Source of the DNA: Candidatus Cibiobacter qucibialis
GTDB lineage: Bacteria > Bacillota > Clostridia > Oscillospirales > Ruminococcaceae
Length of the DNA: 38,089 bases
Assembly: GCA_004000625.1 (NCBI GenBank)
Contig: SAUS01000018.1
Location: forward strand, 1-38,089
Reading direction: 5' to 3'
Made by a program: the position numbers and the translations under genes. Each line of letters opens with the position of its first letter. The first letter of the stretch is position 1. Below the pieces are notes generated by a model. The model did not search any database, was not told where the DNA came from, and was given only the letters and a program-made list of their open reading frames with translations. Positions 16,001-23,235 of this stretch are shown here, one piece after another.

Positions 16001-18775
16001 TTATTTGCGGCGCTTTTTGCTCTTTTTGCGCAGGGCCGGCACGGCCCAGATGGCCGCCAGCAGCACCACTCCTGCCGCACTGAGCGCTGCCCCTGCGGTA
16101 AGGCCGGGCGTTTTGTAGGCAAACGCCACCGTATGGCTGCCGGGTTCCAGCGCCACGCCGAGGAAAGCCGTATCTGCCCGCAGCACTTGGGCCGGGGTAC
16201 CGTCCACCGTCACGCTCCAACCAGTAGAATACGGCAGCTGCACCACCAGCACGCTGCTGCGGGTGGTGGTGATTTCTCCACCCAGGCTGTTGGTGCCAAG
16301 GGTCACATTCTGCAGGTTTTCGGCCCCAAGGTTCTCCGCACGGGCCGCATTGGTATCCAGCTTCTGGCATTCCACCGCCAGGCGGTCAAACTGGTAATAG
16401 CCCGCAAAGGGCAGTACAATCGTGATCTGCTGCAAGGGTTCATCACTGGTGCCAAAGTTATACACAAAGTCATGCCGGCCGCAGTAATACTGGCTGTTGG
16501 GGCGGTTATACTCAATGCGGCCCTCACCAATGTTGCTGAGCAGGCGCAGATAGACACTGTCCTTGCGCCAGAAATGCGCATACTGCTTTTGCAGGTTGCG
16601 GCGGTCATGGGCGCTCATGGCGCTCAGTTCTTCTTCGCTCATCGCATCCAGCGGGCTGGTGGCCGTGTACTGCATGCCCTGCACCACAAAGGCGGTCTCA
16701 CAATCCGCCACCGGCTGGGCAATGGTCAGGGTAATGCGCCCGCCGTCCTGCGGGGCATAGTAGGTGGTTTCATCCAGCTGCTGCACGCCGTCCAGCTCCA
16801 TTTCGGCTGCGGGGCTTACCGTATCGCCGGTCAATTCCGCTTCGGGCAGCAGGCCGGTTTCTTCCAGCACTACGCCATCCAGCAGGGCATCCTGCTTTTG
16901 CAGCGGGGTCAGGGCGTCATAGGTTTCGCGGCTGATCTGGTTTTGCGCCGTATAGCCGATGGGCAGCGCCGCCGTATTGGGGTAAACCGCAACCGTGCTG
17001 CCGCCGATTTCCGCTGCCTGCACGGCCTGGCTGTCAAATAAGGCGGGCAGCGCCCCGGTGGAATCCGGTGCGCAGAGGACGTATTTCACGCCGAACAACG
17101 TTTCCAGCGGGGTGCGGTTCTGCAGCCCGCGGTAATCATATTCCACCGGGGTGTTCTGCCCCAGTTCCCGGAACAGGCTGGAAAGGTAGCTGTTGTTCAG
17201 GCTGAAAAAGTACCCGGTGCCATACACATCCAGCAGCATGGGGCTGTTGATCGGCTCGTTCACCAGCGAGTCATACCGCCAGTAGCTTTGGTCCTCCATC
17301 AGATGCAGGGTCACGGCGGGGTTGTCCTGCACGGTGGTGCTCCAGGCGTAACCGGCGGGGCGGTACTCGTTCACGGCATCGGCTTCCTCAATGCCATAGT
17401 AGCCGCCAAGGTTCATCACCACGCCAAGGCAGCAGCCCGCCAATAAAACAGCCTGCACACCGCGGCGGCTGACACCATCTGCCGCCAGCACAAACACGGC
17501 CAGCAGCACCAGCAGCAGCGCGCCCAGCAGGGCGGTCTCCGTGCGGCCCTGCTTGACGCAGAACGCCACCACGCAGTAAACCGCCAGCAACGCAAACAGG
17601 TTGCGCTTTTCTTTCGGCTCAAACGCCGTTATGCCGGGGCAGACCCGCGCCAGGATAAAGGCTTCCAGCATGGTGAACGCCCACACCCAGCGGTTGGAAA
17701 CGTAAGAAATCCCGTTTAACACACTGCCCGCCTGCGGCACCAGCAGCAGGGCCAGCAGACCCAGCCACGCGCACTTGAGCACGGTGTTCTGCCGCGGCTT
17801 GGCAAACAGCACCAGCACACCCAAAAACGCCGCCGAGGTCACCCCCGCATAGGTAGAGTAAGCATCATACCCCATGCCGGTGGTCATGTTGGCCAGCAGC
17901 TCAAAAAAGCGGTAGAACGGGTAAGGCGCGGTTTCCCGCGTTAAGCCAAAGCGAGCGCTGCCGAACAGCTCCTGCGCGGTGGGCAGCAGGGTGACGGCTG
18001 AAATTGCAATGCCCACCAGCGCAAACCCGATGAACTTTGCCAGCAGCGGTGGCAGGGTGCGCAGGTTTTTGGCCCCGTACCGCTTGCTATACACCGCAAT
18101 GGCGTACAGCACCAGTAGCACCGCAGCCATATAAAAGAACAAAAAGTTGGAGAGTGCCGTCAGCGCAATGGCGGCAATGTACAAAACCGGGCTGCGGCCC
18201 TCAAACAGATCATCCGCTCCCAGCAGCATCAGGGGAAAGCAATACATCGGCACCAGGAACACCGGTTCGATCAGCCCTGCCTGGATGGGCCACGCACTGA
18301 ACACATAGGCCAGCGCACCCAGCAGGGTGCCAAAGCGGCTGTTGCCATGGCGGCGGCTGAACGCCATAAAGGCCAGCCCCGCCAGGTAGAGCCGCAGCAC
18401 GATCAGGCCCTCCAGCAGCTGCTCGGTCCACCGGCCGGGCACAAAGGCTGCCAGCAGGTCCAGCGGGTCACCCAGGCCGTAATAGCTCAGCGTGGTAATG
18501 ATATCCGCACCGTAACCGATGGAAAAACCCCAGGTGGGCACCGCCGCGCCGGTCAGCACACAGCGCGCGACCTGCCGCAGCCAGCGGCCATAATAGACCA
18601 GAAACGGGTAATGCTGCTTGAGGGTATCGCCATATTGGATAAAGCTCTGCCCGTTCAGCGCAAAAATAGCAGCCCAGATGCCCATCAACAGGGCAAACAG
18701 CGCCGTATAAGCCAGCACCAGCGCCCCGCGGCCCTGCCTGCGGCCCGGTGCGTGGATCAGGATGGTGTTCTGCAT
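16001..18775 (-). CDS. YfhO-family multispan membrane protein
   Basis: The 924-residue protein matches the layout of the YfhO family: about a dozen membrane helices in the first 450 residues, a large extracytoplasmic domain rich in Tyr, Asn and Asp, and a final membrane helix before a basic tail (LRKKSKKRRK). A YGDTLKQHYPF motif after the first helix and the SNFLFFYMAAVL segment are typical. In B. subtilis and relatives YfhO is linked to lipoteichoic-acid or surface glycosylation, in the GT-C manner. The C-terminal outer part (PYSTGWSVTVDGTPAQV) forms the family's beta domain. ATG 18775 follows GCAGGAGG; a small hairpin (GGGTGG-AACA-CCACCC, 18794-18809) lies just upstream of this site and could modulate translation. 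A promoter is at 18885-18913. Confidence 0.85.
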   Translation of the reverse strand: MQNTILIHAPGRRQGRGALVLAYTALFALLMGIWAAIFALNGQSFIQYGDTLKQHYPFLVYYGRWLRQVARCVLTGAAVPTWGFSIGYGADIITTLSYYGLGDPLDLLAAFVPGRWTEQLLEGLIVLRLYLAGLAFMAFSRRHGNSRFGTLLGALAYVFSAWPIQAGLIEPVFLVPMYCFPLMLLGADDLFEGRSPVLYIAAIALTALSNFLFFYMAAVLLVLYAIAVYSKRYGAKNLRTLPPLLAKFIGFALVGIAISAVTLLPTAQELFGSARFGLTRETAPYPFYRFFELLANMTTGMGYDAYSTYAGVTSAAFLGVLVLFAKPRQNTVLKCAWLGLLALLLVPQAGSVLNGISYVSNRWVWAFTMLEAFILARVCPGITAFEPKEKRNLFALLAVYCVVAFCVKQGRTETALLGALLLVLLAVFVLAADGVSRRGVQAVLLAGCCLGVVMNLGGYYGIEEADAVNEYRPAGYAWSTTVQDNPAVTLHLMEDQSYWRYDSLVNEPINSPMLLDVYGTGYFFSLNNSYLSSLFRELGQNTPVEYDYRGLQNRTPLETLFGVKYVLCAPDSTGALPALFDSQAVQAAEIGGSTVAVYPNTAALPIGYTAQNQISRETYDALTPLQKQDALLDGVVLEETGLLPEAELTGDTVSPAAEMELDGVQQLDETTYYAPQDGGRITLTIAQPVADCETAFVVQGMQYTATSPLDAMSEEELSAMSAHDRRNLQKQYAHFWRKDSVYLRLLSNIGEGRIEYNRPNSQYYCGRHDFVYNFGTSDEPLQQITIVLPFAGYYQFDRLAVECQKLDTNAARAENLGAENLQNVTLGTNSLGGEITTTRSSVLVVQLPYSTGWSVTVDGTPAQVLRADTAFLGVALEPGSHTVAFAYKTPGLTAGAALSAAGVVLLAAIWAVPALRKKSKKRRK

Positions 18776-18819
18776 GGTATCCTCCTGCGGGGCGGGTGGT
18801 GTTCCACCCCGGTTTTTAT

Positions 18820-18872
18820 GGCAGTCCCGCATCGTTCCGGATGCCGTCCGTCGGGAATAATGCGGTGCCGCC
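18820..18872. repeat. Possible decayed, shortened copy of the family-1 repeat
   Basis: The 53-bp stretch begins GGCAGTCCCGCATCGTTCC and ends GGGAATAATGCGGTGCCGCC, both similar to family-1 termini, but the interior is nearly absent. It lies in the leader of the yfhO-like gene. The resemblance could be chance. Confidence 0.3.
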
Positions 18873-18884
18873 TTATCTTTGTCC

Positions 18885-18913
18885 AGTATATTCTATTTTG
18901 TTTTGCGTTGCAA
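18885..18913 (-). promoter_or_regulatory. Sigma-A-type promoter for the yfhO-like gene
   Basis: On the minus strand, TTGCAA (18908-18913), 17 bases, then TATACT (18885-18890). It lies between the end of spoIIP and the yfhO-like gene, so the latter need not depend on spoIIP transcription. Confidence 0.6.
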
Positions 18914-18929
18914 GGGCGTTTTGCCGCGG

Positions 18930-20054
18930 TTACACGCTGCCGTCAAACAGGGCTGCCAGTGCCTTTGCCGCGTACTGCCCGGCCCGTACTGCCTGCTGCA
19001 CCGTGTTGGCGTGGCCGCCTATTTCGATCAGCAGCGCACCGGGGCTGACATCCTGATTATAGAACCGGTACCCGCACAGGACCGGCCGGGTCAGGCCGGG
19101 GTACAGCATTTCCATGCGTTCCTCCCACTTGGCGGCAAAGCAGAGGTTCAGCCGCCAGTTGGGCAGCTGGACGGTGCCGCCGTTATTGCACCCGGCAATG
19201 ATCATGACCTGTGCAGTCGGCTGGCCGTCCAGCGTTGTCAGGGGGCGCACACGGGCATCGCCGCTTTCCATCGCGTCGCGGTGTACATCCAGCACCACTT
19301 TGATGCTGGGGTATTCTTCCAGGTAGCGCCGCGCTGTCTGGGCGCTGCGGGCGTAACTTTCGGTGTAGCTGGGGGAATCATGCAGGGTGGTATCGTGCAG
19401 GGTGGTGATCCCGGCATCGTTTAGCACTTTGGTCATTGCCTCCCCCACCGCGCACATGTTCAGGGTGGTATCTTTTGTGCGGGCGGTAAAGTCGGGGTCA
19501 TACACCGGGGTGTCCCAAGTCTGGTAGGTTTCCGTTGCGTGGGTGTGCAGGATCAGCACCTGCGGGTCCGGGCTGCCGGGGGTAACGGTAAAGGACAGCG
19601 CTCCCTGTGCCGCGGAGGCAATGGTTGAATCTGGTTCATCCGTTGCATTTTTGATACTGCCCGCCGCAAGGGCAATATATCCCTGCCCGCTGCCCTGGCC
19701 GAAAGTCCGGTCAAGGATGGGCGCTGTCGTCTGCACCCCCGGCGGTATGGTAATGGTTGGGGCCGGGGTGGCTTCCGGTTCCGCCGTGGGCTGCGGTGTG
19801 GGGCTGGGGGTTGGCTGGACGGATGGTTCCGGGGTGGGCTGCGGCGGTGATTCCGATGATTCTGCCAGGGCGGCAGCCGGCTGGGCCTGCGGAGGTTCCA
19901 CCCCTGCCTGCTGCCAGAGCGTGAACGCCGCGCCGGGCGAACAAAACAGCAGGGCCAGAACCCTGCCGCCGGGCACCACACGCAACGCCAGGGCGCTGCC
20001 CGCTAACGCCGCGGTGCACAGCAGCGCACCCAGCACACGGCCCGCATTGCGCAT
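18930..20054 (-). CDS. spoIIP: Stage II sporulation protein P, peptidoglycan hydrolase
   Basis: SpoIIP works with SpoIID and SpoIIM to remove septal peptidoglycan during engulfment; it is an amidase and endopeptidase. The 374-residue protein has an N-terminal membrane anchor (about 7-48), a Pro/Thr/Glu-rich linker (55-105) and the SpoIIP catalytic domain from about 165, with HTHATE at 170-175, DVHRDA and the final EIGGHANT motif. ATG 20054 follows AAGGGGG; reading upstream continues through the divergent rpsT region and is an artefact. It is divergent from rpsT, the conserved Bacillota neighbour, but the protease gene gpr usually found between them is absent. A sigma-E-like promoter is at 20074-20105. 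Confidence 0.95.
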   Translation of the reverse strand: MRNAGRVLGALLCTAALAGSALALRVVPGGRVLALLFCSPGAAFTLWQQAGVEPPQAQPAAALAESSESPPQPTPEPSVQPTPSPTPQPTAEPEATPAPTITIPPGVQTTAPILDRTFGQGSGQGYIALAAGSIKNATDEPDSTIASAAQGALSFTVTPGSPDPQVLILHTHATETYQTWDTPVYDPDFTARTKDTTLNMCAVGEAMTKVLNDAGITTLHDTTLHDSPSYTESYARSAQTARRYLEEYPSIKVVLDVHRDAMESGDARVRPLTTLDGQPTAQVMIIAGCNNGGTVQLPNWRLNLCFAAKWEERMEMLYPGLTRPVLCGYRFYNQDVSPGALLIEIGGHANTVQQAVRAGQYAAKALAALFDGSV

Positions 20055-20073
20055 GGCAAACACCCCCTTGCGG

Positions 20074-20105
20074 AATAGATATGCCCCCACCGCCGGACAA
20101 TATGC
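20074..20105 (-). promoter_or_regulatory. Candidate sigma-E-type sporulation promoter for spoIIP
   Basis: On the minus strand, GCATATT (20099-20105), 15 bases, then CATATCTATT (20074-20083), resembling the mother-cell sigma-E pattern (ATA at -35, CATAnnnT at -10). It is 20 bases upstream of the start codon, short but possible. The AT boxes stand out in GC-rich DNA. Confidence 0.4.
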
Positions 20106-20178
20106 CCCCAGCCATGCCTGCCCGCCCCGCAAACATTGCAATATTAGCGCCAAACACGAAAAAAATTTATAAAAACAC

Positions 20179-20210
20179 TTGCAACCGGCCAAAATATATG
20201 CTAGTATAAT
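20179..20210 (+). promoter_or_regulatory. Promoter for rpsT
   Basis: A perfect TATAAT lies at 20205-20210, about 37 bases before the rpsT start. The best -35 candidate, TTGCAA (20179-20184), has a long 20-base spacer, so the exact -35 is uncertain. Confidence 0.5.
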
Positions 20211-20246
20211 TTGTACTGTTATGGGTAAACCAAGGAGGTGGAACGA

Positions 20247-20516
20247 ATGCCTAATATTAAATCTCAGAAAGACCGCGTTGCTCAGTCCAAGAAAGAGGCT
20301 GCACACAACAAGGCCATCAAGTCCAACCTGAAAACAGTTGTCAAGAAGGCAGACGCTGCCATCGACAGCAATGCCGAGAACAAGGACGCCGCCATCAAGG
20401 TCGCTATTTCTGCTCTGGACGCTGCCAAGAACAAGGGTGTCATTCACAAGAACACTGCCGCCCGCAAGATCAGCCGCATGGCTAAGCGCAACAACAAGGC
20501 CGCTGCTGCAGAATAA
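20247..20516 (+). CDS. rpsT: Small ribosomal subunit protein S20
   Basis: S20 is a primary 16S rRNA-binding protein of the 30S subunit. The 89-residue, Lys/Ala-rich helical protein begins PNIKSQKDRVAQS and contains the typical NKAIKSNLKT and IHKNTAARKISRMAKR segments. ATG 20247 is preceded by AAGGAGGTG with eight bases spacing; an upstream GTG (20238) lies inside the ribosome site and is rejected. It is monocistronic with its own promoter and terminator and is transcribed away from spoIIP, an arrangement seen widely in Bacillota. Confidence 0.98.
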   Translation: MPNIKSQKDRVAQSKKEAAHNKAIKSNLKTVVKKADAAIDSNAENKDAAIKVAISALDAAKNKGVIHKNTAARKISRMAKRNNKAAAAE

Positions 20517-20528
20517 GATTGCATGAAC

Positions 20529-20560
20529 AATGCCCGCCGGTTTTTATCGGCGGGCATTTT
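20529..20560. terminator. Intrinsic terminator of rpsT, possibly shared with spoVAE
   Basis: TGCCCGCCG (20531-20539) pairs with CGGCGGGCA (20548-20556), extended by AA/TT, and is followed by TTTTCATTTG on the plus strand. The minus-strand exit has a weaker T-run, ATTGTTC. Confidence 0.88.
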
Positions 20561-20596
20561 CATTTGTTTATTGGTTCTTGGCACATATTCGCCGGT

Positions 20597-20953
20597 TTAA
20601 TTCTGGTCCTTGCTTTTGCCCACCAGCGCGGCCAGCAGGGCAAACACCAAACTGGCGGTAATTCCACCCGCCGCTGCGCCAATGCCGCCGGTGAACACAC
20701 CGGGCAGCCCAATTTCATCCACGGCCTTCACCACACCCTGGGCCAACAGATGCCCGAACCCCAGCAGCGGCACACTGGCCCCGGCCCCGGCCAGCTTTGC
20801 CAGCGGGTCATACAGGCCAACGGCGCTCAGGATAACACCGGCCACCACATAACCGGTCAGGATGCGGGCGGGGCTCAGCTTGGTGTAATCAATCAGCAGC
20901 TGCCCCACCACGCAGATGGCGCCGCCCACCACAAATGCCCACAGATAATTCAT
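20597..20953 (-). CDS. spoVAE: Stage V sporulation protein AE
   Basis: SpoVAE is a small integral membrane part of the SpoVA channel that moves calcium-dipicolinate into the forespore and releases it at germination. The 118-residue protein has about four hydrophobic segments, begins MNYLWAFVVGGAICVVGQL and contains the GFGHLLAQGVVKAV motif common to SpoVAC/SpoVAE. ATG 20953 overlaps the spoVAD stop (ATGA), with GGAGGGG upstream, so the genes are translationally coupled. The sequence is related to SpoVAC in the same cluster (both have an xFVVGGAIC-like start). Longer upstream readings are spoVAD in another frame. Confidence 0.93.
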   Translation of the reverse strand: MNYLWAFVVGGAICVVGQLLIDYTKLSPARILTGYVVAGVILSAVGLYDPLAKLAGAGASVPLLGFGHLLAQGVVKAVDEIGLPGVFTGGIGAAAGGITASLVFALLAALVGKSKDQN

Positions 20954-21984
20954 GTGTTCCCCTCCTCTTCCGGGCAGCCAAGCTCCACGCAATGCGCAAT
21001 GCCGGGGATGCTTTCCCCCTGCAAAAAGGTTGTCTGGCTCATCAGCGCCCCGGTGGAAAGAAAGAGCACCCGCCGCCAGCGCCGTTCCACCAGCCCCGGC
21101 AGAACATGCGCTGCCAGCACTGCAGCACTGCACCCGGCCCCGCTGCCGCCCGCCTGCACGTTCTGGGCGGCAACATCATACAGCAGGCATCCGCAGTCCT
21201 GGTGGTTCTCCACCGGACAATCAGCTTTGTGCATCAGCTCATGCAGCAGGGTGCTGCCAACTTCACCCAGATCACCGGTAAAAATGGCGTCAAAGTCCTG
21301 CTGGGTGGTGCCGGTGTCCGCAAAGTAGTGCAGCAGCGTTTGGGCCGCCGCGGGAGCCATCGCGGCCCCCATGTTGTTGATATCCTTGACCCCTGCATCA
21401 CACACCCGCCCAATGGTAGCTGAAAGTACCGGCACGCCCGCGGCCCCACTGCCCCGCACCAGGCAGGCCCCGGCAGCGGTAGCAGTCCACTGGGCGGTCG
21501 GGGTGCGTTTGCCGCCATATTCCAGCGGGGTGCGGAACTGCCGCTCCGCCGCGCAAAAGTGGCTGCTGCTCATGGCGAGTATTTCATGCGCATAGCCAGC
21601 TGCCGCGCAGAGGGCCGCCAGGCACAGCGCTTCCGTCATGGTGGAGCAGGCACCATACAGCCCGGCAAAGGGCACCCCCAGCTGGCGCATGGTGTAATTA
21701 CTGGCGGTGCACTGGGCCTGCAGGTCCCCCGCGAAGGCAAGCTCCACCTGCTGTTTGGCAATGCCCGCTTTGCGCAGGCAATGGCGGGCGCAGCGCTGCT
21801 GCAGCATGCTTTCGGCCTGCTCCCAGCCGGTGCAGCCCTCGGCATCAAAGCCCGCATCCTGCACCAGCTCATCAAAGCCCTGTGCCAGCGGGCCTTCGCT
21901 CTCTTTTTTGCCGCCCACGGCGGCCCAGGCCGCCAGCACCGGCGGGTGCGGGAATATTACGGTATCGCCCCTTCGTATCGGCAT
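20950..21984 (-). CDS. spoVAD: Stage V sporulation protein AD
   Basis: SpoVAD is the soluble, thiolase-fold subunit of SpoVA that binds dipicolinate. The 344-residue protein fits the family length and has the usual features: GLYGACSTMTEAL (thiolase-like Cys region), LAMSSSHFCAAERQFR, EYGGKRTPTAQWTATAAG and GDLGEVGS. ATG 21984 gives the typical start MPIRRGDTVIF; AAGGGG lies upstream. A terminator-like hairpin (22037-22075) separates it from spoVAC, although the genes are expected to be co-expressed. The set spoVAC-D-E without AA, AB or AF matches the reduced version known from many Clostridia. Confidence 0.95.
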   Translation of the reverse strand: MPIRRGDTVIFPHPPVLAAWAAVGGKKESEGPLAQGFDELVQDAGFDAEGCTGWEQAESMLQQRCARHCLRKAGIAKQQVELAFAGDLQAQCTASNYTMRQLGVPFAGLYGACSTMTEALCLAALCAAAGYAHEILAMSSSHFCAAERQFRTPLEYGGKRTPTAQWTATAAGACLVRGSGAAGVPVLSATIGRVCDAGVKDINNMGAAMAPAAAQTLLHYFADTGTTQQDFDAIFTGDLGEVGSTLLHELMHKADCPVENHQDCGCLLYDVAAQNVQAGGSGAGCSAAVLAAHVLPGLVERRWRRVLFLSTGALMSQTTFLQGESIPGIAHCVELGCPEEEGNT

Positions 21985-22036
21985 AACAGGCAATCCCCTT
22001 TCCGGTTTGTTTGGGCTTAGTGTGCCGCAGCGGGGC

Positions 22037-22075
22037 AAAAAATATGCGCAGGGCAGCCAAAGCAGCGCCCTGCGC
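22037..22075 (-). terminator. Terminator-like hairpin between spoVAC and spoVAD
   Basis: On the minus strand, GCGCAGGGC (22067-22075) pairs perfectly with GCCCTGCGC (22046-22054) around a 12-base loop, then ATATTTTTTGCC. It begins 13 bases after the spoVAC stop, so it could terminate, attenuate or stabilise the spoVAC transcript. Confidence 0.75.
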
Positions 22076-22088
22076 GATGATTTTGGGG

Positions 22089-22529
22089 TCAAAACTTATT
22101 CATCGCCCAATACACCAGCCCCCACACCCAGGAAGCCAGTGTGCCGAACGCCAGCACCGGGCCCGCGATGGTAAAAATTTTAGCGCCAACGCCCGTTATC
22201 CAACCTTCGGCCTTGAACTCCACCGCCGGGCTGACCACTGAGTTGGCAAACCCGGTAATAGGTACCAGCGTCCCGGCCCCGGCCTTGGCGGCCAGCTTTT
22301 GGTACCAGCCCGGCACCGTAGTGATGGCGGAAAGCATCACCAGTGTGATGCTGGTCAATGTTCCGGCAAGGTCTTTATCGTACCAGCTCAGGTAGAACTG
22401 GCGCAGGGCTTCGCCCAACAGGCAGATGGCCCCGCCCACGAAAAAGGCCCACAGGCAGTCCTTGACGACCGGGCTGGGCGGGTTGGCCCGCTTGACCATG
22501 GCGTCATAATTTTTTGGGGGCAGCTGCAT
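22089..22529 (-). CDS. spoVAC: Stage V sporulation protein AC
   Basis: SpoVAC is the membrane channel component of the SpoVA complex, shown in B. subtilis to behave like a mechanosensitive channel. The 146-residue protein has about four hydrophobic segments with the family motifs DCLWAFFVGGAICLLGE, TTVPGWYQKLAAKAGAG and PITGFANSVVSPAVEFKAEGW. ATG 22529 is chosen because AAAGGAAG lies eight bases upstream; GTG 22538 overlaps that site. It is the first spoVA gene and lies 56 bases behind the acetyltransferase gene. A weak sigma-G-like promoter is possible in that gap. Confidence 0.95.
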   Translation of the reverse strand: MQLPPKNYDAMVKRANPPSPVVKDCLWAFFVGGAICLLGEALRQFYLSWYDKDLAGTLTSITLVMLSAITTVPGWYQKLAAKAGAGTLVPITGFANSVVSPAVEFKAEGWITGVGAKIFTIAGPVLAFGTLASWVWGLVYWAMNKF

Positions 22530-22561
22530 ACGGCACACTTCCTTTTATTTCAGTCTGCCGT

Positions 22562-22591
22562 TAGCTTTCCCGCCTGCCGTGCCGGTTATGC
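22562..22591 (-). promoter_or_regulatory. Weak candidate sigma-G-type promoter for the spoVA genes
   Basis: On the minus strand, GCATA (22587-22591), 18 bases, then AAAGCTA (22562-22568). The spacing suits sigma-G, and the -35 fits GYATR, but the -10 lacks the leading C and the T of CATnnTA. Confidence 0.25.
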
Positions 22592-23155
22592 GCCAAAAAA
22601 GTTCACGTTGCCGCGGTAATAGGGTTCCGGCACCATGGTGCGGTACAATTCCTGCAAATCGCGGTGGATTTCTTCATCTTTGGCAAGCCCGCCCGCGGGC
22701 AGGCTGTAGATCTGGTACCGCACGCCAAACAGGCGGCTTTCCATAGCAGCGGCGTGGGCACCGGCCCGCAGGTAGAAGCCAATGCGCCGCCTTGCCACTG
22801 TCGGTTCTGGCGCTTCGGCGGGGTGTTCGCATTCAATGATCAGGCTCTGCTTGCGCGGGGCGTAATAGGCGGCAAGCTCTTTCAGCACCGCCGTGCCCAC
22901 ACCGCTGCCGCGGTACTGCGGTAAAACAGCAAAATAATCCAGCAGCACATTGCGGCACTGGGGCAGAACCGCCTGCCAGGCATATGCCATCAGGGCACCG
23001 GCCTCGTCATAAAACGCCAGCGGCTCATACAGGCCGCGCGTCATCATGCCCTGCACCGAAGCAAAGGGTTTCAGCTCCGATTCCGGGAAATCCCGCACCA
23101 TCTGGCTGCGGTAAATGCTTTGTGCCTGCTCCACGTTCAGCAGCACGATCTTCAT
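22586..23155 (-). CDS. GNAT-family N-acetyltransferase
   Basis: The 189-residue protein has the GNAT acetyl-CoA-binding motif (VLPQYRGSGVGTAVLKEL, about 77-94), a preceding strand (NVLLDYFAV) and a typical following strand (SLIIECEHP). GNAT enzymes acetylate small molecules or protein N-termini; the substrate cannot be read from the sequence. ATG 23155 follows AAAGGGGCG. It is divergent from prmA, from an overlapping promoter region, and is upstream of spoVAC on the same strand with no terminator between, so some spoVAC readthrough is possible. It is probably not itself a sporulation gene. Confidence 0.85.
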   Translation of the reverse strand: MKIVLLNVEQAQSIYRSQMVRDFPESELKPFASVQGMMTRGLYEPLAFYDEAGALMAYAWQAVLPQCRNVLLDYFAVLPQYRGSGVGTAVLKELAAYYAPRKQSLIIECEHPAEAPEPTVARRRIGFYLRAGAHAAAMESRLFGVRYQIYSLPAGGLAKDEEIHRDLQELYRTMVPEPYYRGNVNFFGA

Positions 23156-23167
23156 GGCAAACGCCCC

Positions 23168-23218
23168 TTTCCATTTGTGACAAAATTTAGTATAATAGAA
23201 AAAGACCCAACAACGCAA
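23168..23218. promoter_or_regulatory. Overlapping divergent promoters for the GNAT gene and prmA
   Basis: Plus strand: TTTCCA (23168-23173), 17 bases, TATAAT (23191-23196). Minus strand: TTGCGT (23213-23218), 18 bases, TATACT (23189-23194). The two -10 boxes share the same bases, so the two directions should compete for RNA polymerase. Confidence 0.5.
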
Positions 23219-23235
23219 GCAGGAGGATTTTTCCT

